A stretch of DNA of 64,000 bases from Atlantibacter hermannii (GCF_009907385.1 NZ_JAAATR010000005.1:89837-153836); one strand, 5' to 3'; counted from the stretch's first letter, positions 40,582-49,991 are shown. Numbers and translations are program-made. The notes: generated by a model not told the origin, from the letters alone.

Positions 40582-42149
40582 ATTACAAAGCTGTCTGGAA
40601 ACCTTTGCCTGGGTCGCAATCGCTCTCCCTGAGCTGCCCGTGTAACGAAATACTCTACGAGGGAACGCGTGGGCCGGGTAAAACTGCCGCGCAGCTGGCG
40701 CGCTTTCGCCGCCTTGTTGGTCTGGGCTACGACTCGTTCTGGCGTGGCGTCATTTTTGATACCGAGTATAAAAACCTCACCGACATCATTACCCAGTCAA
40801 AACGTATGTACCGCCTGTTTAACGACGGTGCACGCTATCTGGCATCGGCCAGTGAATTACGTTGGGTTTGGCCTACCGGCGAGGAGCTGCTTTTCCGCTT
40901 CGGGAAAGAAGAGGGCGATTACTGGGACTATCACGGGCAGGAGTTCCCGTTTATCGGGTTCAACGAACTGACCAAGCAGCAGTCTGCTGAGTTCTACGAG
41001 ATGATGTTCTCCTGCCGACGTTCGTCGTTCCGCCCGGAAAACTACCCGCTGCCGGACGGCAGTTTGTTGAAGCCGATCCCCCTAGAAACGTTCAGCACGA
41101 CCAACCCGTTCGGCATCGGCCATACCTGGGTGAAGAAGCGTTTCATCGAGCCAGCGCCACGCGGCACCATCATTCGCGAAACGCAGAAGGTATTTAACCC
41201 GCAGACTGAGCGCGAAGAGGATGTGACGCTAACCCGCGTTGCGATTCACGGCTCGTTCAAAGAAAACCCATATCTGGATCCGCAGTACATCGCGACGCTG
41301 ATGGCTATCAAAGACCCGAACCGGCGCAAGGCGTGGGTAGAGGGCTCCTGGGACGTTACCAGCGGCGGGCGGTTTGACCATCTGTGGAACGCATCGCTGC
41401 ATGTCATCAAGCCGTTCCGCATCCCGGATAGCTGGACGGTTGACCGCTCGCATGACTGGGGAGAATCGAAGCCGTTCTCCAACCTCTGGTGGGCGCGTGC
41501 CGACGGCACCGCCGCCGAGCTGCCGGATGGTCGCCAGTTCTGCCCGCCTGCCGGGTCTCTGATCCTGATTGGCGAATGGTATGGCTGCCCTCCTGACGAG
41601 CTGAACAAGGGCCTGAACATGTCATCCACGAATGTCGCCAAAGGCGTAGCGTGGGTGGATAAGCGGCTGGTGGGCGAAGAGCTTGCTGAGCCCGAGGAGA
41701 TAAAACTCAACGGGCTAACTCAGGGGCAACTGAACATCATGCCCGGCATCTGCAAGAAGGTTCTACCTGGCCCGGCTGACGGGGCTATCTACAACACTGG
41801 AGATGAAGAACTCTCCATTGCCCAGAAGATGGAATCGCAGGGAGTTAAGTGGGTTCCATCCAACAAGAAACCGGGATCGCGCGTGAACGGCGCGGCCCTG
41901 TTTGCTGACATGCTTGAGGCTGTCATTGAAGGTAAGAAGCTGGAATCAGGCATGCCTGAGAAGCCAGCATTCTACGTATTCGACTACTGCCGGGGCTGGA
42001 TAAGCCGCGTACCGGTGCTCGTTCGCGACAGTAAGAACCCTGACGATGTAGACACCCAGCAGGAAGATCACGACTGGGATGGCACGCGATACGCCGTCCT
42101 GCATTCACCGCCGAAGAAAGTCGGCAAAGTCACCAGCCTGAGGCTTTAA
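40578..42149 (+). CDS. terL: Terminase large subunit
   Basis: 523 residues: ATPase with Walker A GTRGPGKT near residue 29 and Walker B FPFIGFNEL near 126; nuclease domain beginning at VDRSHDWGESKPF with Asp residues as metal ligands, and a later DHDWDGTRYAVLH segment. Terminase_6-type motor that cuts and pumps DNA into the P22-like procapsid. Confidence 0.94.
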   Translation: MNYKAVWKPLPGSQSLSLSCPCNEILYEGTRGPGKTAAQLARFRRLVGLGYDSFWRGVIFDTEYKNLTDIITQSKRMYRLFNDGARYLASASELRWVWPTGEELLFRFGKEEGDYWDYHGQEFPFIGFNELTKQQSAEFYEMMFSCRRSSFRPENYPLPDGSLLKPIPLETFSTTNPFGIGHTWVKKRFIEPAPRGTIIRETQKVFNPQTEREEDVTLTRVAIHGSFKENPYLDPQYIATLMAIKDPNRRKAWVEGSWDVTSGGRFDHLWNASLHVIKPFRIPDSWTVDRSHDWGESKPFSNLWWARADGTAAELPDGRQFCPPAGSLILIGEWYGCPPDELNKGLNMSSTNVAKGVAWVDKRLVGEELAEPEEIKLNGLTQGQLNIMPGICKKVLPGPADGAIYNTGDEELSIAQKMESQGVKWVPSNKKPGSRVNGAALFADMLEAVIEGKKLESGMPEKPAFYVFDYCRGWISRVPVLVRDSKNPDDVDTQQEDHDWDGTRYAVLHSPPKKVGKVTSLRL

Positions 42150-42152
42150 CCC

Positions 42153-43556
42153 ATGCCTGATATTTCAACACCCAATCTGGACTATGGGAACATGGTGCAG
42201 GCGTGGGACATTAACGACGCCCTGATGGGGGGCACGCTATACATGCGCCAGCTTGGCGAGGCTTATCTGCCCCGCTGGCCGAAAGAGGATAAAGAGGATT
42301 ACAAAAAGCGCCTGGCTGTGGCCACGCTTCTTCCTGCCTACGAAGAGACCATCAACCAGAACGTTGGTCGCGTATTCGCTGAGCCTATCCAACTGGGCGA
42401 GAACGTCCCGGACCAGCTTCGTGAGTTCGCAAAGAATGTGGATCTGGAGGGCAGTCGCCTCGATGTATGGGCGCAGGCGTTCTTCAGCCTGGCGATGCAA
42501 TATGGCCTGTCTCATGCGCTGGTGGACTATCCGCGGGTGGATGCAGAGCAGGTCAGGACGAAAGCCGACGAAAAGGCCACCGGCGCACGCCCATACGTCA
42601 CCATGCTGAATCCCCGCCAGGTGATCGGCTGGAAGTCGAAGATGACCGGCGGCAAGGTTACGCTCACCGAGCTGCGCATCAAAGAGGTGGTGGTCGAGCA
42701 CGGTGACGACTTTGGGCAGACAAAGGTCGAGCAGATTCGCCTGCTGACGCCCGGGCAGGTGCGGATTTACCGCAAGGCCACTGGTGCCGACGGTCAGGTG
42801 AACTGGGCGCTGCACGACGAATGGACCACATCCCGCAAGGACATAACGCTGGTCACGCTCTACACCAAGCGCACCGGTTTTATGTGCGGCTCTCCGCCGC
42901 TTCTGAATATGGCGCTGCTGAACGTCAAGCACTGGCAGAGCCAGAGCGAGCAGGACAACATTTTGCACGTGGTGCGTGTTCCAATCCTGTCAGTGTTTGG
43001 ACTCGAGGAGGGAGAGGAACTGGTGATTGGCTCCTCCTCGGCCACGTCATTCTCCGATCGTCAAAAACAGGGAATGGAATACACCGAGCATTCTGGCGCA
43101 GCGATCGGTGCCGGCAAAGAGTCACTGACTGACCTGGTGGAACAGATGCGCCAGGCGGGCGCTAAGTTACTGCGTACCGATAACACCTCGACCAAGTCTG
43201 TTGACCAGACCTCGGAAGAGAAGATGCAGGAACAGTCGCCCCTCTACACGATGGCAACCAGCCTGGAAGACGCGATCGACAACATCCTGCAAATCATGGC
43301 CGAGTACATCGGCGAGAAAGACGGCGGCAGTGTCGATGTCCGCACTGAACTGGATGTTGAGTCGAAGGAGTTCAACCCTCCTGCGGCGCTGGCCATTCAG
43401 TCGCTGCGCCAGGGCGGTGATATTCGCCGGGTGGATGCGATTAAGTCATTACAGAAGCTGAACATCATTGATGCTGATGCAGACCCCGATGTGGTGCTGA
43501 GCGAGCTGCTCGCTGAATCAGCCTCACTGACTGAAACGCCACCAGGCGAGGTGTGA
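42153..43556 (+). CDS. Portal protein (DUF4055)
   Basis: 467 residues of the DUF4055 portal family: YLPRWPKEDKEDYKKRLAVATLLPAYEETINQNVGRVFAEP near the start, ALVDYPRV near 125, RNPRQVIGW-type loop at NPRQVIGWK, and the HWQSQSEQDNILHVVRVPILSVFGLEEGEELVIG core. Forms the dodecameric packaging channel. Starts three bases after terL. Confidence 0.88.
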   Translation: MPDISTPNLDYGNMVQAWDINDALMGGTLYMRQLGEAYLPRWPKEDKEDYKKRLAVATLLPAYEETINQNVGRVFAEPIQLGENVPDQLREFAKNVDLEGSRLDVWAQAFFSLAMQYGLSHALVDYPRVDAEQVRTKADEKATGARPYVTMLNPRQVIGWKSKMTGGKVTLTELRIKEVVVEHGDDFGQTKVEQIRLLTPGQVRIYRKATGADGQVNWALHDEWTTSRKDITLVTLYTKRTGFMCGSPPLLNMALLNVKHWQSQSEQDNILHVVRVPILSVFGLEEGEELVIGSSSATSFSDRQKQGMEYTEHSGAAIGAGKESLTDLVEQMRQAGAKLLRTDNTSTKSVDQTSEEKMQEQSPLYTMATSLEDAIDNILQIMAEYIGEKDGGSVDVRTELDVESKEFNPPAALAIQSLRQGGDIRRVDAIKSLQKLNIIDADADPDVVLSELLAESASLTETPPGEV

Positions 43557-43557
43557 T

Positions 43558-44661
43558 ATGGCCCGCTCCGTCAATGACAGGCTCCAGGACGAGACGATAG
43601 CGCATGGCCTGTATGTGACCCGCTACGGTAATGGCGTTGCCCGGCGCATGGTGGCGCTGCTGAATAAAATGGATAATGACCTGGCAGCCAGGCTGCTGGT
43701 GCTGCTGGACGGCAAGCGTGCCGATACCTACAGTGCCCGCCGCCTCGCTTCGCTGCTGGCTGGCGTACGTGACCTGAACCAACAGGCCTATGAACCGGTC
43801 AATGATGCGCTGGCGCGAGAGCTGACGCGCTACGTTGAGTATGAAGCCGGGTATCAACTGGACCTGTTCAGCAGCATCATTCCGAAACAGATCCTTAAGC
43901 ATGTGCCGCTACAGAGCATCGCACCTGAGCAGGTTTATGCCGCAGCAGTGGCGCAGCCGTTCCAGGGGCGTTTGCTGAAAGAGTGGGGACAGAAGCTTGA
44001 AGCCGACCGGCTGGACAAAATCACCAACGCTGTGCGCTCCGGTTTCCTCCAGGGCGAAACGGTAGAGCAGATTGTCCGGCGCGTTGCCGGCACGCCGAAA
44101 CTCAACCGTGAAGATGGGGTTATCAACGCATCCCGCCGCGACCTGGCGGTGGTGACCCGCACTGCAGTGAACCATATGGCCGCCACGGCGCGCCAGGAGT
44201 TCGCCCAGGCCAACAGCGATATCGTGAAGGCCAAGCAGTGGTCTTCGACGCTCGATACGCATACCAGCCAGTGGTGCATTATCCGGGACCGTAAACTCTA
44301 CTCGCTCGACGGCAAGCCGCTGGGCCATGTGGTTCCGTACCTGCGCGGCCCCGGCAAAATCCACTTCTGCTGCCGCTCTGGTGAAATCCTGATCACGAAA
44401 TCGTGGGAGGAGTTGCAGATAGCCTCAGGCGAACTGAGCAGCGCCACACGCGCCTCAATGGACGGACAGGTGCCAGCTCATACCAGTTATGCTGACTGGC
44501 TTACCCGGCAACCGTACGCGCGGCAGGAGCAGGTGCTGGGCGTCACCCGCGCCATGATGCTACGTGACGGCAAAATCACGGTGCCGGAGATGTTCAATGA
44601 TGCCGGGGAGTTTCTTACCCTGGACGAACTGCGCCGCGTGGATGCGACGGCGTTCGAGTAA
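43558..44661 (+). CDS. Minor head protein (SPP1 gp7/Mu F-like)
   Basis: 367 residues. The C-terminal half holds the gp7/F motif: RRDLAVVTRTAVNHMAATARQEF, STLDTHTSQWCIIRDRKLYSLDGKPL and RGPGKIHFCCRSGEI, with paired Cys/His. Such proteins attach to the portal and help DNA ejection. Located directly after the portal gene, as in SPP1-like and many lambdoid head modules. A hairpin terminator follows. Confidence 0.85.
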   Translation: MARSVNDRLQDETIAHGLYVTRYGNGVARRMVALLNKMDNDLAARLLVLLDGKRADTYSARRLASLLAGVRDLNQQAYEPVNDALARELTRYVEYEAGYQLDLFSSIIPKQILKHVPLQSIAPEQVYAAAVAQPFQGRLLKEWGQKLEADRLDKITNAVRSGFLQGETVEQIVRRVAGTPKLNREDGVINASRRDLAVVTRTAVNHMAATARQEFAQANSDIVKAKQWSSTLDTHTSQWCIIRDRKLYSLDGKPLGHVVPYLRGPGKIHFCCRSGEILITKSWEELQIASGELSSATRASMDGQVPAHTSYADWLTRQPYARQEQVLGVTRAMMLRDGKITVPEMFNDAGEFLTLDELRRVDATAFE

Positions 44662-44680
44662 CACAAACCTCATCAACATC

Positions 44681-44705
44681 AGGCTGCCTCCGGGCGGCCT
44701 TTTTT
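44681..44705 (+). terminator. Hairpin terminator after the minor head gene
   Basis: AGGCTGCC-TCCG-GGCGGCCT (one T-G pair) followed by five T residues, in the middle of the head operon; presumably read through by Q-modified polymerase. Confidence 0.75.
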
Positions 44706-44785
44706 ATGCCTGCCGCTGAGCGGATGCGACGCGGTGACCGGGTCGGATGACCTATTACCAATGGCCGGAAGGCTGGAGCTAAACA

Positions 44786-45538
44786 ATGAAACTCAAACTT
44801 GATGCTAACGGCAATGTGGTCGTTGAAAACGGTATGCCTGTGTACGTCCATGATGACGGCAAAGAGATCCCGTTCGACGCAGCCGCAGCGATGACCAAAA
44901 TCACCTCCCTGAACGGTGAAGCCAAAACTCACCGTGAAGCGAAGGAGCAGGCGGAAGCCAGTCTCGCGAAATTCGCTGGCATCAGCGACCCGACCAAGGC
45001 ACTCGAAGCCCTGGAGATGATGACCAAAATCGACCAGAAGAAGCTGATCGACGCTGGCGCCGTTGACCAGGTCAAGGCTGAAATTACCAAGGTGTTCCAG
45101 CAGCAACTGGATGAAGTGAACGGCAAGAACCAGCAGCTGGAAACCCAGCTCTATGACGAGATGATCGGCGGCCGCTTCGGTGGTTCGAAGTTCATTTCAG
45201 AGAAGATGGCTATCCCGGCTGAGTTCGTGCGTTCCCATTTCGGGCATAACTTCAAAATCGAAGACGGCAAGGTCGTTGCCTACGACGGCCAGGGCAACAA
45301 GGTGTTCTCCCGCACCAAGCCTGGCGAACTGGCTGGCTTTGATGAAGCGCTGGAATCTCTGGTCGAGTTGCATCCGCAAAAAGACTACATCCTCAAAGCG
45401 TCCGGCAACAGCGGCGGTGGCTCTCACCAGTCGCAGCATCAGGCCGGGCAGAAAACCATGAAACGCGGTGCGTTTGATTCCCTTGATAACGCTGGCAAGC
45501 AAGCAGCGCTTAGCGATGGCGTCAGCATCGTCGATTAA
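44786..45538 (+). CDS. Head scaffolding protein (DUF6651-like)
   Basis: 250 residues, acidic and helical: N-terminal short beta segment (KLKLDANGNVVVENGMPVYVHDDGKEIPFD), central coiled coil (TSLNGEAKTHREAKEQAEASLAKF, KVFQQQLDEVNGKNQQLETQL), and a Gly/Ser/Gln linker before a basic tail (TMKRGAFDSL). Position immediately before the capsid gene supports a scaffold. GGAG precedes the start. Confidence 0.78.
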   Translation: MKLKLDANGNVVVENGMPVYVHDDGKEIPFDAAAAMTKITSLNGEAKTHREAKEQAEASLAKFAGISDPTKALEALEMMTKIDQKKLIDAGAVDQVKAEITKVFQQQLDEVNGKNQQLETQLYDEMIGGRFGGSKFISEKMAIPAEFVRSHFGHNFKIEDGKVVAYDGQGNKVFSRTKPGELAGFDEALESLVELHPQKDYILKASGNSGGGSHQSQHQAGQKTMKRGAFDSLDNAGKQAALSDGVSIVD

Positions 45539-45554
45539 TCGAAAGGAGCCATAA

Positions 45555-46694
45555 ATGGCAGGTAACACCCTTACTGGTCTGATCCCGACCATCTACACCG
45601 CACTGAACGTAGTTTCCCGTGAGCAAACTGGGTTTATCCCTGCCGTTGCGCGAAATGCCAAAGCAGATGCCGCAGCCAAAGGCCAGATTGTGCGTGCGCC
45701 AGTTGCGCCAGTAGCTAAAACTGAAGACATCACCCCCGGAGCCTCCGCGCCAAACACTGGCGAGCAGGTGATTGATGGGGTTGATGTAACCATCACCAAG
45801 TCCAAAATGGCCCCGGTCAAGTGGAACGGTGAAGAACAGCTGGCACTTGGCCCGGCCGGCACCTACAACATTATTCTCGCAGACCAATTTCAGGAGGCGT
45901 TCCGTGCGCTGGCCAACGAAGTGGATGCAGATCTCGCAGCGCTGTTCTTTAACTCGTCCCGCGCTGTTGGCGCGCCTAAGGATACCCCGTTCAGTATTAA
46001 AGATGACCTGAGCGATGCGGCACTGGCGCGTCAGATTCTGACCGACAATGGTGCTCCAACTACTGACATGCGCATGGTGCTTGGTGGTGAGGCGATGGCA
46101 TCTATTCGTGGTAAGCAGTCTGTGCTGTTTAAAACGAATGAAGCCGGAACTGACCGGATGCTGCGTGAAGGCATTATCGGCAAAATCATGGGGTTCAATC
46201 TCCATGAGTCATTCAACATCGGCCGCACCGCGAAGAGCACGGCTGCTGGCTATAAAGTAAATGGCGCGAAGACGGCTGGTGACATCATTATTGCTATCTC
46301 TGCTGGTACCGGCGGCATTGCAGCTGGCACCGCGGTGAAGTTCGCCGGGGACGATAACCAGTACATGGTTGTGGCTGCTACCTCCTCAAGTATCACCATC
46401 AGCGCGCCTGGTTTGCGTCAGGATCTGGCGGACCAGGCTGCGGTCACTGTGCTGAGCGAGTTTGCGCCAAACATGGCCTTTGCCCGTAACGCATTCCTGC
46501 TTGCGAGTCGCACCCCGGCGATGCCAGAAGGTGGCGATACCGCAGATGATGTCATGAACGTGACCGATCCGGTTTCCGGCATTACCTTCCAAGTAGCGCT
46601 GTACCGCCAGTACCGCCAGGTGCGCTATGAAGTCGGTCTGTCGTGGGGTGTTGCTGCCGTTAAGCCACGCCACGCATGCATCATCATGGGCTAA
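45555..46694 (+). CDS. Major capsid protein (P22-coat-like)
   Basis: 379 residues with the P22 coat family pattern: TLTGLIPTIYTALNVVSREQTGFIPAVARNAKADAAAKGQIVRAPVAP at the start, VTITKSKMAPVKWNGEEQLAL, and a central insertion domain (about 225-310) rich in Gly/Ala/Thr beta strands. HK97-fold shell protein. AAAGGAG precedes the ATG. Combined with a lambda-like tail, the head module is from a different lineage. Confidence 0.88.
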   Translation: MAGNTLTGLIPTIYTALNVVSREQTGFIPAVARNAKADAAAKGQIVRAPVAPVAKTEDITPGASAPNTGEQVIDGVDVTITKSKMAPVKWNGEEQLALGPAGTYNIILADQFQEAFRALANEVDADLAALFFNSSRAVGAPKDTPFSIKDDLSDAALARQILTDNGAPTTDMRMVLGGEAMASIRGKQSVLFKTNEAGTDRMLREGIIGKIMGFNLHESFNIGRTAKSTAAGYKVNGAKTAGDIIIAISAGTGGIAAGTAVKFAGDDNQYMVVAATSSSITISAPGLRQDLADQAAVTVLSEFAPNMAFARNAFLLASRTPAMPEGGDTADDVMNVTDPVSGITFQVALYRQYRQVRYEVGLSWGVAAVKPRHACIIMG

Positions 46695-46700
46695 CAACTG

Positions 46701-46723
46701 GGGGCTTCGGCCCCTTTGTTTTT
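46701..46723 (+). terminator. Hairpin after the capsid gene
   Basis: GGGGC-TTCG-GCCCC followed by TTTGTTTTT. Likely attenuates downstream genes relative to capsid or stabilises the capsid message. Confidence 0.7.
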
Positions 46724-46734
46724 CAGGAGGCCCA

Positions 46735-46908
46735 ATGGCCGGATTAACCAAAGAGCAGCGCGCGCAGCGTGAAGCCGAGAAAAAGACGAGCGACCTGGTC
46801 ATCATGGTTCGTGACCAACCGGAGTTCCCCGGCGGCCCGCTGAGCGCCGAGGTTCACCCTGACGAAGTCGATAACTGGCTGGCGCTGGACTGGCGTCTGG
46901 AGGAATAA
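46735..46908 (+). CDS. Small head-region protein, 57 residues
   Basis: MAGLTKEQRAQREAEKKTSDLVIMV... ends VHPDEVDNWLALDWRLEE. The N-terminal helix is basic, the C-terminus acidic with W-rich turn. AGGAGG lies six bases before the ATG at 46735, which rules out the longer upstream frame overlapping the capsid gene. Common after capsid genes in related phages; function unknown. Confidence 0.7.
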   Translation: MAGLTKEQRAQREAEKKTSDLVIMVRDQPEFPGGPLSAEVHPDEVDNWLALDWRLEE

Positions 46909-46910
46909 CC

Positions 46911-47393
46911 ATGCTGGTTGCCGATCCCCATTCACCTGATTTCAACAGCTACGCCAGCGTGATTGACCTGCGCGCATTCGCGGCGGGGCGCAGATATACC
47001 GTTCCTGCCGAAAATGAAGAGTGTGAGACGTTGCTGATGCAGGCGATGGACTTTCTGGAAGGGAAAATATGGCGAGGGCAGCGCTCCAGCGCATCGCAGC
47101 CGCTGTCATGGCCGCGTTCGGGCGTGCGCTTCGATGGTGTTGACCTGCCGGATGACGCCATTCCTCAACGTCTGGTTGATGCGCAATGTCGCCTGGCTAT
47201 CGAGTCGCAGGAAATTGACCTCACGCCGTCGGTTGCTGGTGGTGGCGCGGTGGTTATGGAACGTGTTGAGGGCGCGGTAACGGTCCAGTACGAACCTGGC
47301 ACGAACAAGGCTACGCCGTCGTTCCCCTGGTTCTATTCCTCGCTTCGGGGGCTGGTGGTGGGCGGCAATCAAATCCGTATTGAAAGGGGGTGA
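46911..47393 (+). CDS. Head-tail connector / DnaT-like family head completion protein
   Basis: 160 residues. The ASVIDLRAFAAGRRY start, ETLLMQAMDFLEGKIWRGQR helix block and LSWPRSGV turn are seen in head-tail connector proteins that databases label DnaT-like ssDNA-binding. Gene order (capsid, small gene, this, stopper, tail completion, terminator) supports a connector ring on the portal. Confidence 0.75.
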   Translation: MLVADPHSPDFNSYASVIDLRAFAAGRRYTVPAENEECETLLMQAMDFLEGKIWRGQRSSASQPLSWPRSGVRFDGVDLPDDAIPQRLVDAQCRLAIESQEIDLTPSVAGGGAVVMERVEGAVTVQYEPGTNKATPSFPWFYSSLRGLVVGGNQIRIERG

Positions 47394-47394
47394 T

Positions 47395-47748
47395 ATGCCA
47401 ATCGACTATCGCCGCATGCGCGCGACGGCAACCCGGCTGCTGACCGAGAATGGGAAGGCATACCAGCTTACCCGCGGTGGCGGCACCACCCGCGATCAGT
47501 TCGGCAAAGAGGTTACCACTCCGGCAATCACTACGACCGTCACCGGCGTTATCACCGAATACTCCTCCCGCGAAATCGATGGCTCATTGATTGCTACCGG
47601 CGACAAGAAGCTGGCGGCCACGTACGAAACGGAAGTGCGTATCGATGATCGCATCGAAATCGACGGCAAAAAGTGGCGCGTGGTAGAACCGAATCCCGTT
47701 AAGCCTGCCGATGTGTTGATCTCCTACAACATCCAACTGAGGGCGTAG
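47395..47748 (+). CDS. Head-tail stopper-type protein
   Basis: 117 residues: helical start (MPIDYRRMRATATRLLTENGKAYQLTRGG) then a small beta barrel (VTGVITEYSSREIDGSLIATGDKKL, ETEVRIDDRIEIDGKKWRVVEP). This pattern matches phage head-closure proteins. AGGGGG precedes the ATG at 47395; the upstream in-frame start is rejected. Confidence 0.72.
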   Translation: MPIDYRRMRATATRLLTENGKAYQLTRGGGTTRDQFGKEVTTPAITTTVTGVITEYSSREIDGSLIATGDKKLAATYETEVRIDDRIEIDGKKWRVVEPNPVKPADVLISYNIQLRA

Positions 47749-47750
47749 GT

Positions 47751-48350
47751 ATGGCTAGTTCTGCTAATCAGCCGTTCCTGGCTGCCATTCAGTTGTTCGT
47801 GGATAGCTCGAAGCAGGAGATGGACGAGGTGGTGCGCCGGACGGGAATTAAAATTCTCGCTCAACTGGTTGAGATGTCTCCTGTTGGTAACCCTGATATC
47901 TGGCAGGTGAACCAAACGGCATCGGCATATAACGATGCTGTGCGGGATCATAACGCTGCCCTTCGTGATAATCCGGACAACTTGACCAGGTCCGGACGGC
48001 TTAAGCGTGGGCTGCGCGTCAACGACTCGATGGACATCAAAAAGCCTGATGGCTATGTGGGCGGACGCTTCAAGAACAACTGGTACGTGGGGTTCGATAG
48101 CCAGCCGAGCCAGTCCAACGATACACCGGACGCTTCCGGTCAGGGTTCCAACTCCCGCGGTCTGGCAGTGCTTGAGGTGTTCCGGGTAGGGCAGGTTAGC
48201 TCGATTTACTTCACCAATAACCTGCCGTATGCACAGGCGCTGGAGAATGGGCACTCCGGTCAGGCCCCTGGCGGTATGGTGGGCATCACTGCGCTGGATG
48301 CCGCGCAGTTATTCCGCGAGGCAATGAGCGAGGTGCGCAATGGCCAGTGA
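47751..48350 (+). CDS. Tail/neck completion protein (HK97 gp10-like)
   Basis: 199 residues: LAAIQLFVDSSKQEMDEVVRRTGIKILAQLVEMSPVGNP at the start, SGRLKRGLRVN and IYFTNNLPYAQALENGHSGQAPGGMV near the end, a fold seen in HK97 gp10-type completion proteins. Two bases from the previous gene and overlapping the next by 11. Confidence 0.78.
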   Translation: MASSANQPFLAAIQLFVDSSKQEMDEVVRRTGIKILAQLVEMSPVGNPDIWQVNQTASAYNDAVRDHNAALRDNPDNLTRSGRLKRGLRVNDSMDIKKPDGYVGGRFKNNWYVGFDSQPSQSNDTPDASGQGSNSRGLAVLEVFRVGQVSSIYFTNNLPYAQALENGHSGQAPGGMVGITALDAAQLFREAMSEVRNGQ

Positions 48351-48786
48351 CCAGTCAATGCGAATTGCTGAATTACTGGAGAGCCGCATTGCGGTTATCT
48401 GCTCATCGCTTGGGCTGCCAGTAGCCTGGCCGAACATCGCTTTTACTCCTCCGGATAATGCGCCTTACGGGCGTGTTTATGTTCTGCCGGCGCAAACCGT
48501 GGGGCAGGACCTGGAAGGGCAGTTGCGTACGTATCAGGGCATTCTGCAGCTCAACATCATCGCTCCTGCCGGCAGCGGCGTGACGCAGGCCAGAGGGTTG
48601 GCTAAGTCTGTCGCTGACGCCTTTCCGGAAGGACTGCCGCTGGTGGGAGGCGATCTGACGGTTTACATAAACGGACCGCCGCAGGTGCGCACGCCGATTC
48701 AGGACCGAACGGCGAGCCGCAACGGTTCCAGCGGCTCCATAACTTTCACAACTCCCGTCAGCATGCAATACCGCGCTGATTACTGA
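48340..48786 (+). CDS. Tail terminator (DUF4128-like)
   Basis: 148 residues: IAELLESRIAVICSSLGLPVAWPNIAFTPPD, YGRVYVLPAQTVGQDL and QGILQLNIIAPAGSGVTQARGLA, the DUF4128/gpU-type tail terminator pattern. Caps the tail tube and joins it to the head. Ends just before a strong terminator. Confidence 0.78.
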   Translation: MASDQSMRIAELLESRIAVICSSLGLPVAWPNIAFTPPDNAPYGRVYVLPAQTVGQDLEGQLRTYQGILQLNIIAPAGSGVTQARGLAKSVADAFPEGLPLVGGDLTVYINGPPQVRTPIQDRTASRNGSSGSITFTTPVSMQYRADY

Positions 48787-48809
48787 CCCGCCACCCGGCG
48801 GGTTTTTTT
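48787..48809 (+). terminator. Terminator before the tail tube gene
   Basis: CCCGCC-ACCC-GGCGGG followed by seven T residues, one base after the preceding stop codon. Confidence 0.85.
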
Positions 48810-48833
48810 ATTACCTAAATTCAGGAGAGTGCT

Positions 48834-49766
48834 ATGGCATTCGCAATCCCTAACGGCTCGCGTGTGAACGTGGCCAAAGCCTATCAGGCTCCGATCACCT
48901 TCACTGCAGCCTCCAACGCGACGGAATGCGAACTGACCGTTGCATCCGCCGCAGGCATCCTGGCGGGCGACGTTGTGCAGGTGAATTCCGGCTGGCTTAA
49001 GTTGGACAACATGGTGTTGCGCGTTAAATCGGTGACCGGCACCAAAATCGTGCTGGAAGCGTTTGATACCACCGACACAAAGAAATTCCCGGCGGGAACC
49101 GGCGCAGGTACGCTGCGCAAAGTCGATTCGTGGATCACCATGCCGCAGGTTATGACGCTGTCCACTGAGGGCGGTGACCAGCAGACTATCAGCGTGCAGT
49201 TCCTGGAAGATGATAAGGCCCGCACCATCCCGACGTTCAAAAACGCCGTGGTTCAGGTCTACACCTTCGCGCACGACCCGCAGCTGGCGATCTACAAACG
49301 CCTTATTGACCTGGACGAATCCAGCGATACCACAGCGGTGTGGTTCCACAACCCGCGCGGCAAAGCGGATCGTTACTATTCCGCCAAGGTGTCCTTCCAG
49401 CGCGTGCCGCGTACTGAAATTAACGCAGTGGAAAGCAATGAGGCGCGTATGAACTTCGAATCGGATATGCAGATTTACCCGATCGCTGATTCATCCGTGC
49501 TGCCGCTGGCGTTCCTGACTGACCTGCCATCCACTAAAGCACTCGCAACTGGTGCTGCACTGGATCTGGCTGTGGTTATGCAGGGTGGTTCCGCGCCGTA
49601 CACCTACGTGTGGAAGAAGGGCAGCACGGCTGTACCGGGCAAAACCGCCTCGACGTTCAACATCCCGTCTGTCGCATCCGGTGATGCTGGCGTCTACACC
49701 TGCGAAGTCACCGACGCCGCAGGCAAAACCCTAACTTCGGCTGCCTGCACCGTCACTGTCAGCTAA
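48834..49766 (+). CDS. Major tail tube protein with C-terminal Ig-like domain
   Basis: 310 residues. Residues 1-215 form the tube domain (IPNGSRVNVAKAYQAPITFTAASNATECELTVAS, DSWITMPQVMTLSTEGGDQQTISVQFLEDD, ADRYYSAKVSFQRVP). Residues ~225-310 are an Ig-like domain (DLAVVMQGGSAPYTYVWKKGSTAVPGKTASTFNIPSVASGDAGVYTCEVTDAAGKTLTSAACTVTVS, here split by a turn) with two Cys able to form the sandwich disulphide. Such domains decorate tails and bind cell-surface glycans. Confidence 0.85.
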   Translation: MAFAIPNGSRVNVAKAYQAPITFTAASNATECELTVASAAGILAGDVVQVNSGWLKLDNMVLRVKSVTGTKIVLEAFDTTDTKKFPAGTGAGTLRKVDSWITMPQVMTLSTEGGDQQTISVQFLEDDKARTIPTFKNAVVQVYTFAHDPQLAIYKRLIDLDESSDTTAVWFHNPRGKADRYYSAKVSFQRVPRTEINAVESNEARMNFESDMQIYPIADSSVLPLAFLTDLPSTKALATGAALDLAVVMQGGSAPYTYVWKKGSTAVPGKTASTFNIPSVASGDAGVYTCEVTDAAGKTLTSAACTVTVS

Positions 49767-49773
49767 GCCATTA

Positions 49774-49800
49774 AGCCCGGTTCGCCGGGCTATTTGTTTT
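49774..49800 (+). terminator. Terminator after the tail tube gene
   Basis: AGCCCGG-TTCG-CCGGGCT followed by ATTTGTTTTC. The 190 bases from here to the KilA-N gene contain no other recognisable element. Confidence 0.8.
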
Positions 49801-49991
49801 CTTTTTGTAAAACAGTACCGCTGGCGAATTTTCTGTATTCGCAGTGCCCGCTTTTCCAAACTGCGCCTTCACACGCGCTATCTAACCAAGAACCTTTCAG
49901 AAAGCGATCCTGAGAACTGCCGTTAGTGCCGGTGGGCCTCTTGGGGCGGCTTTTCTGTGTGAACAGGTTCGCTTTTTAAAGGGTGTACACC

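Noticed and set aside
49801..49991. Possible hairpin or regulatory RNA upstream of the KilA-N gene
   Set aside because: GC-rich short repeats are present but no stable, consistent structure or T tract could be drawn by eye.
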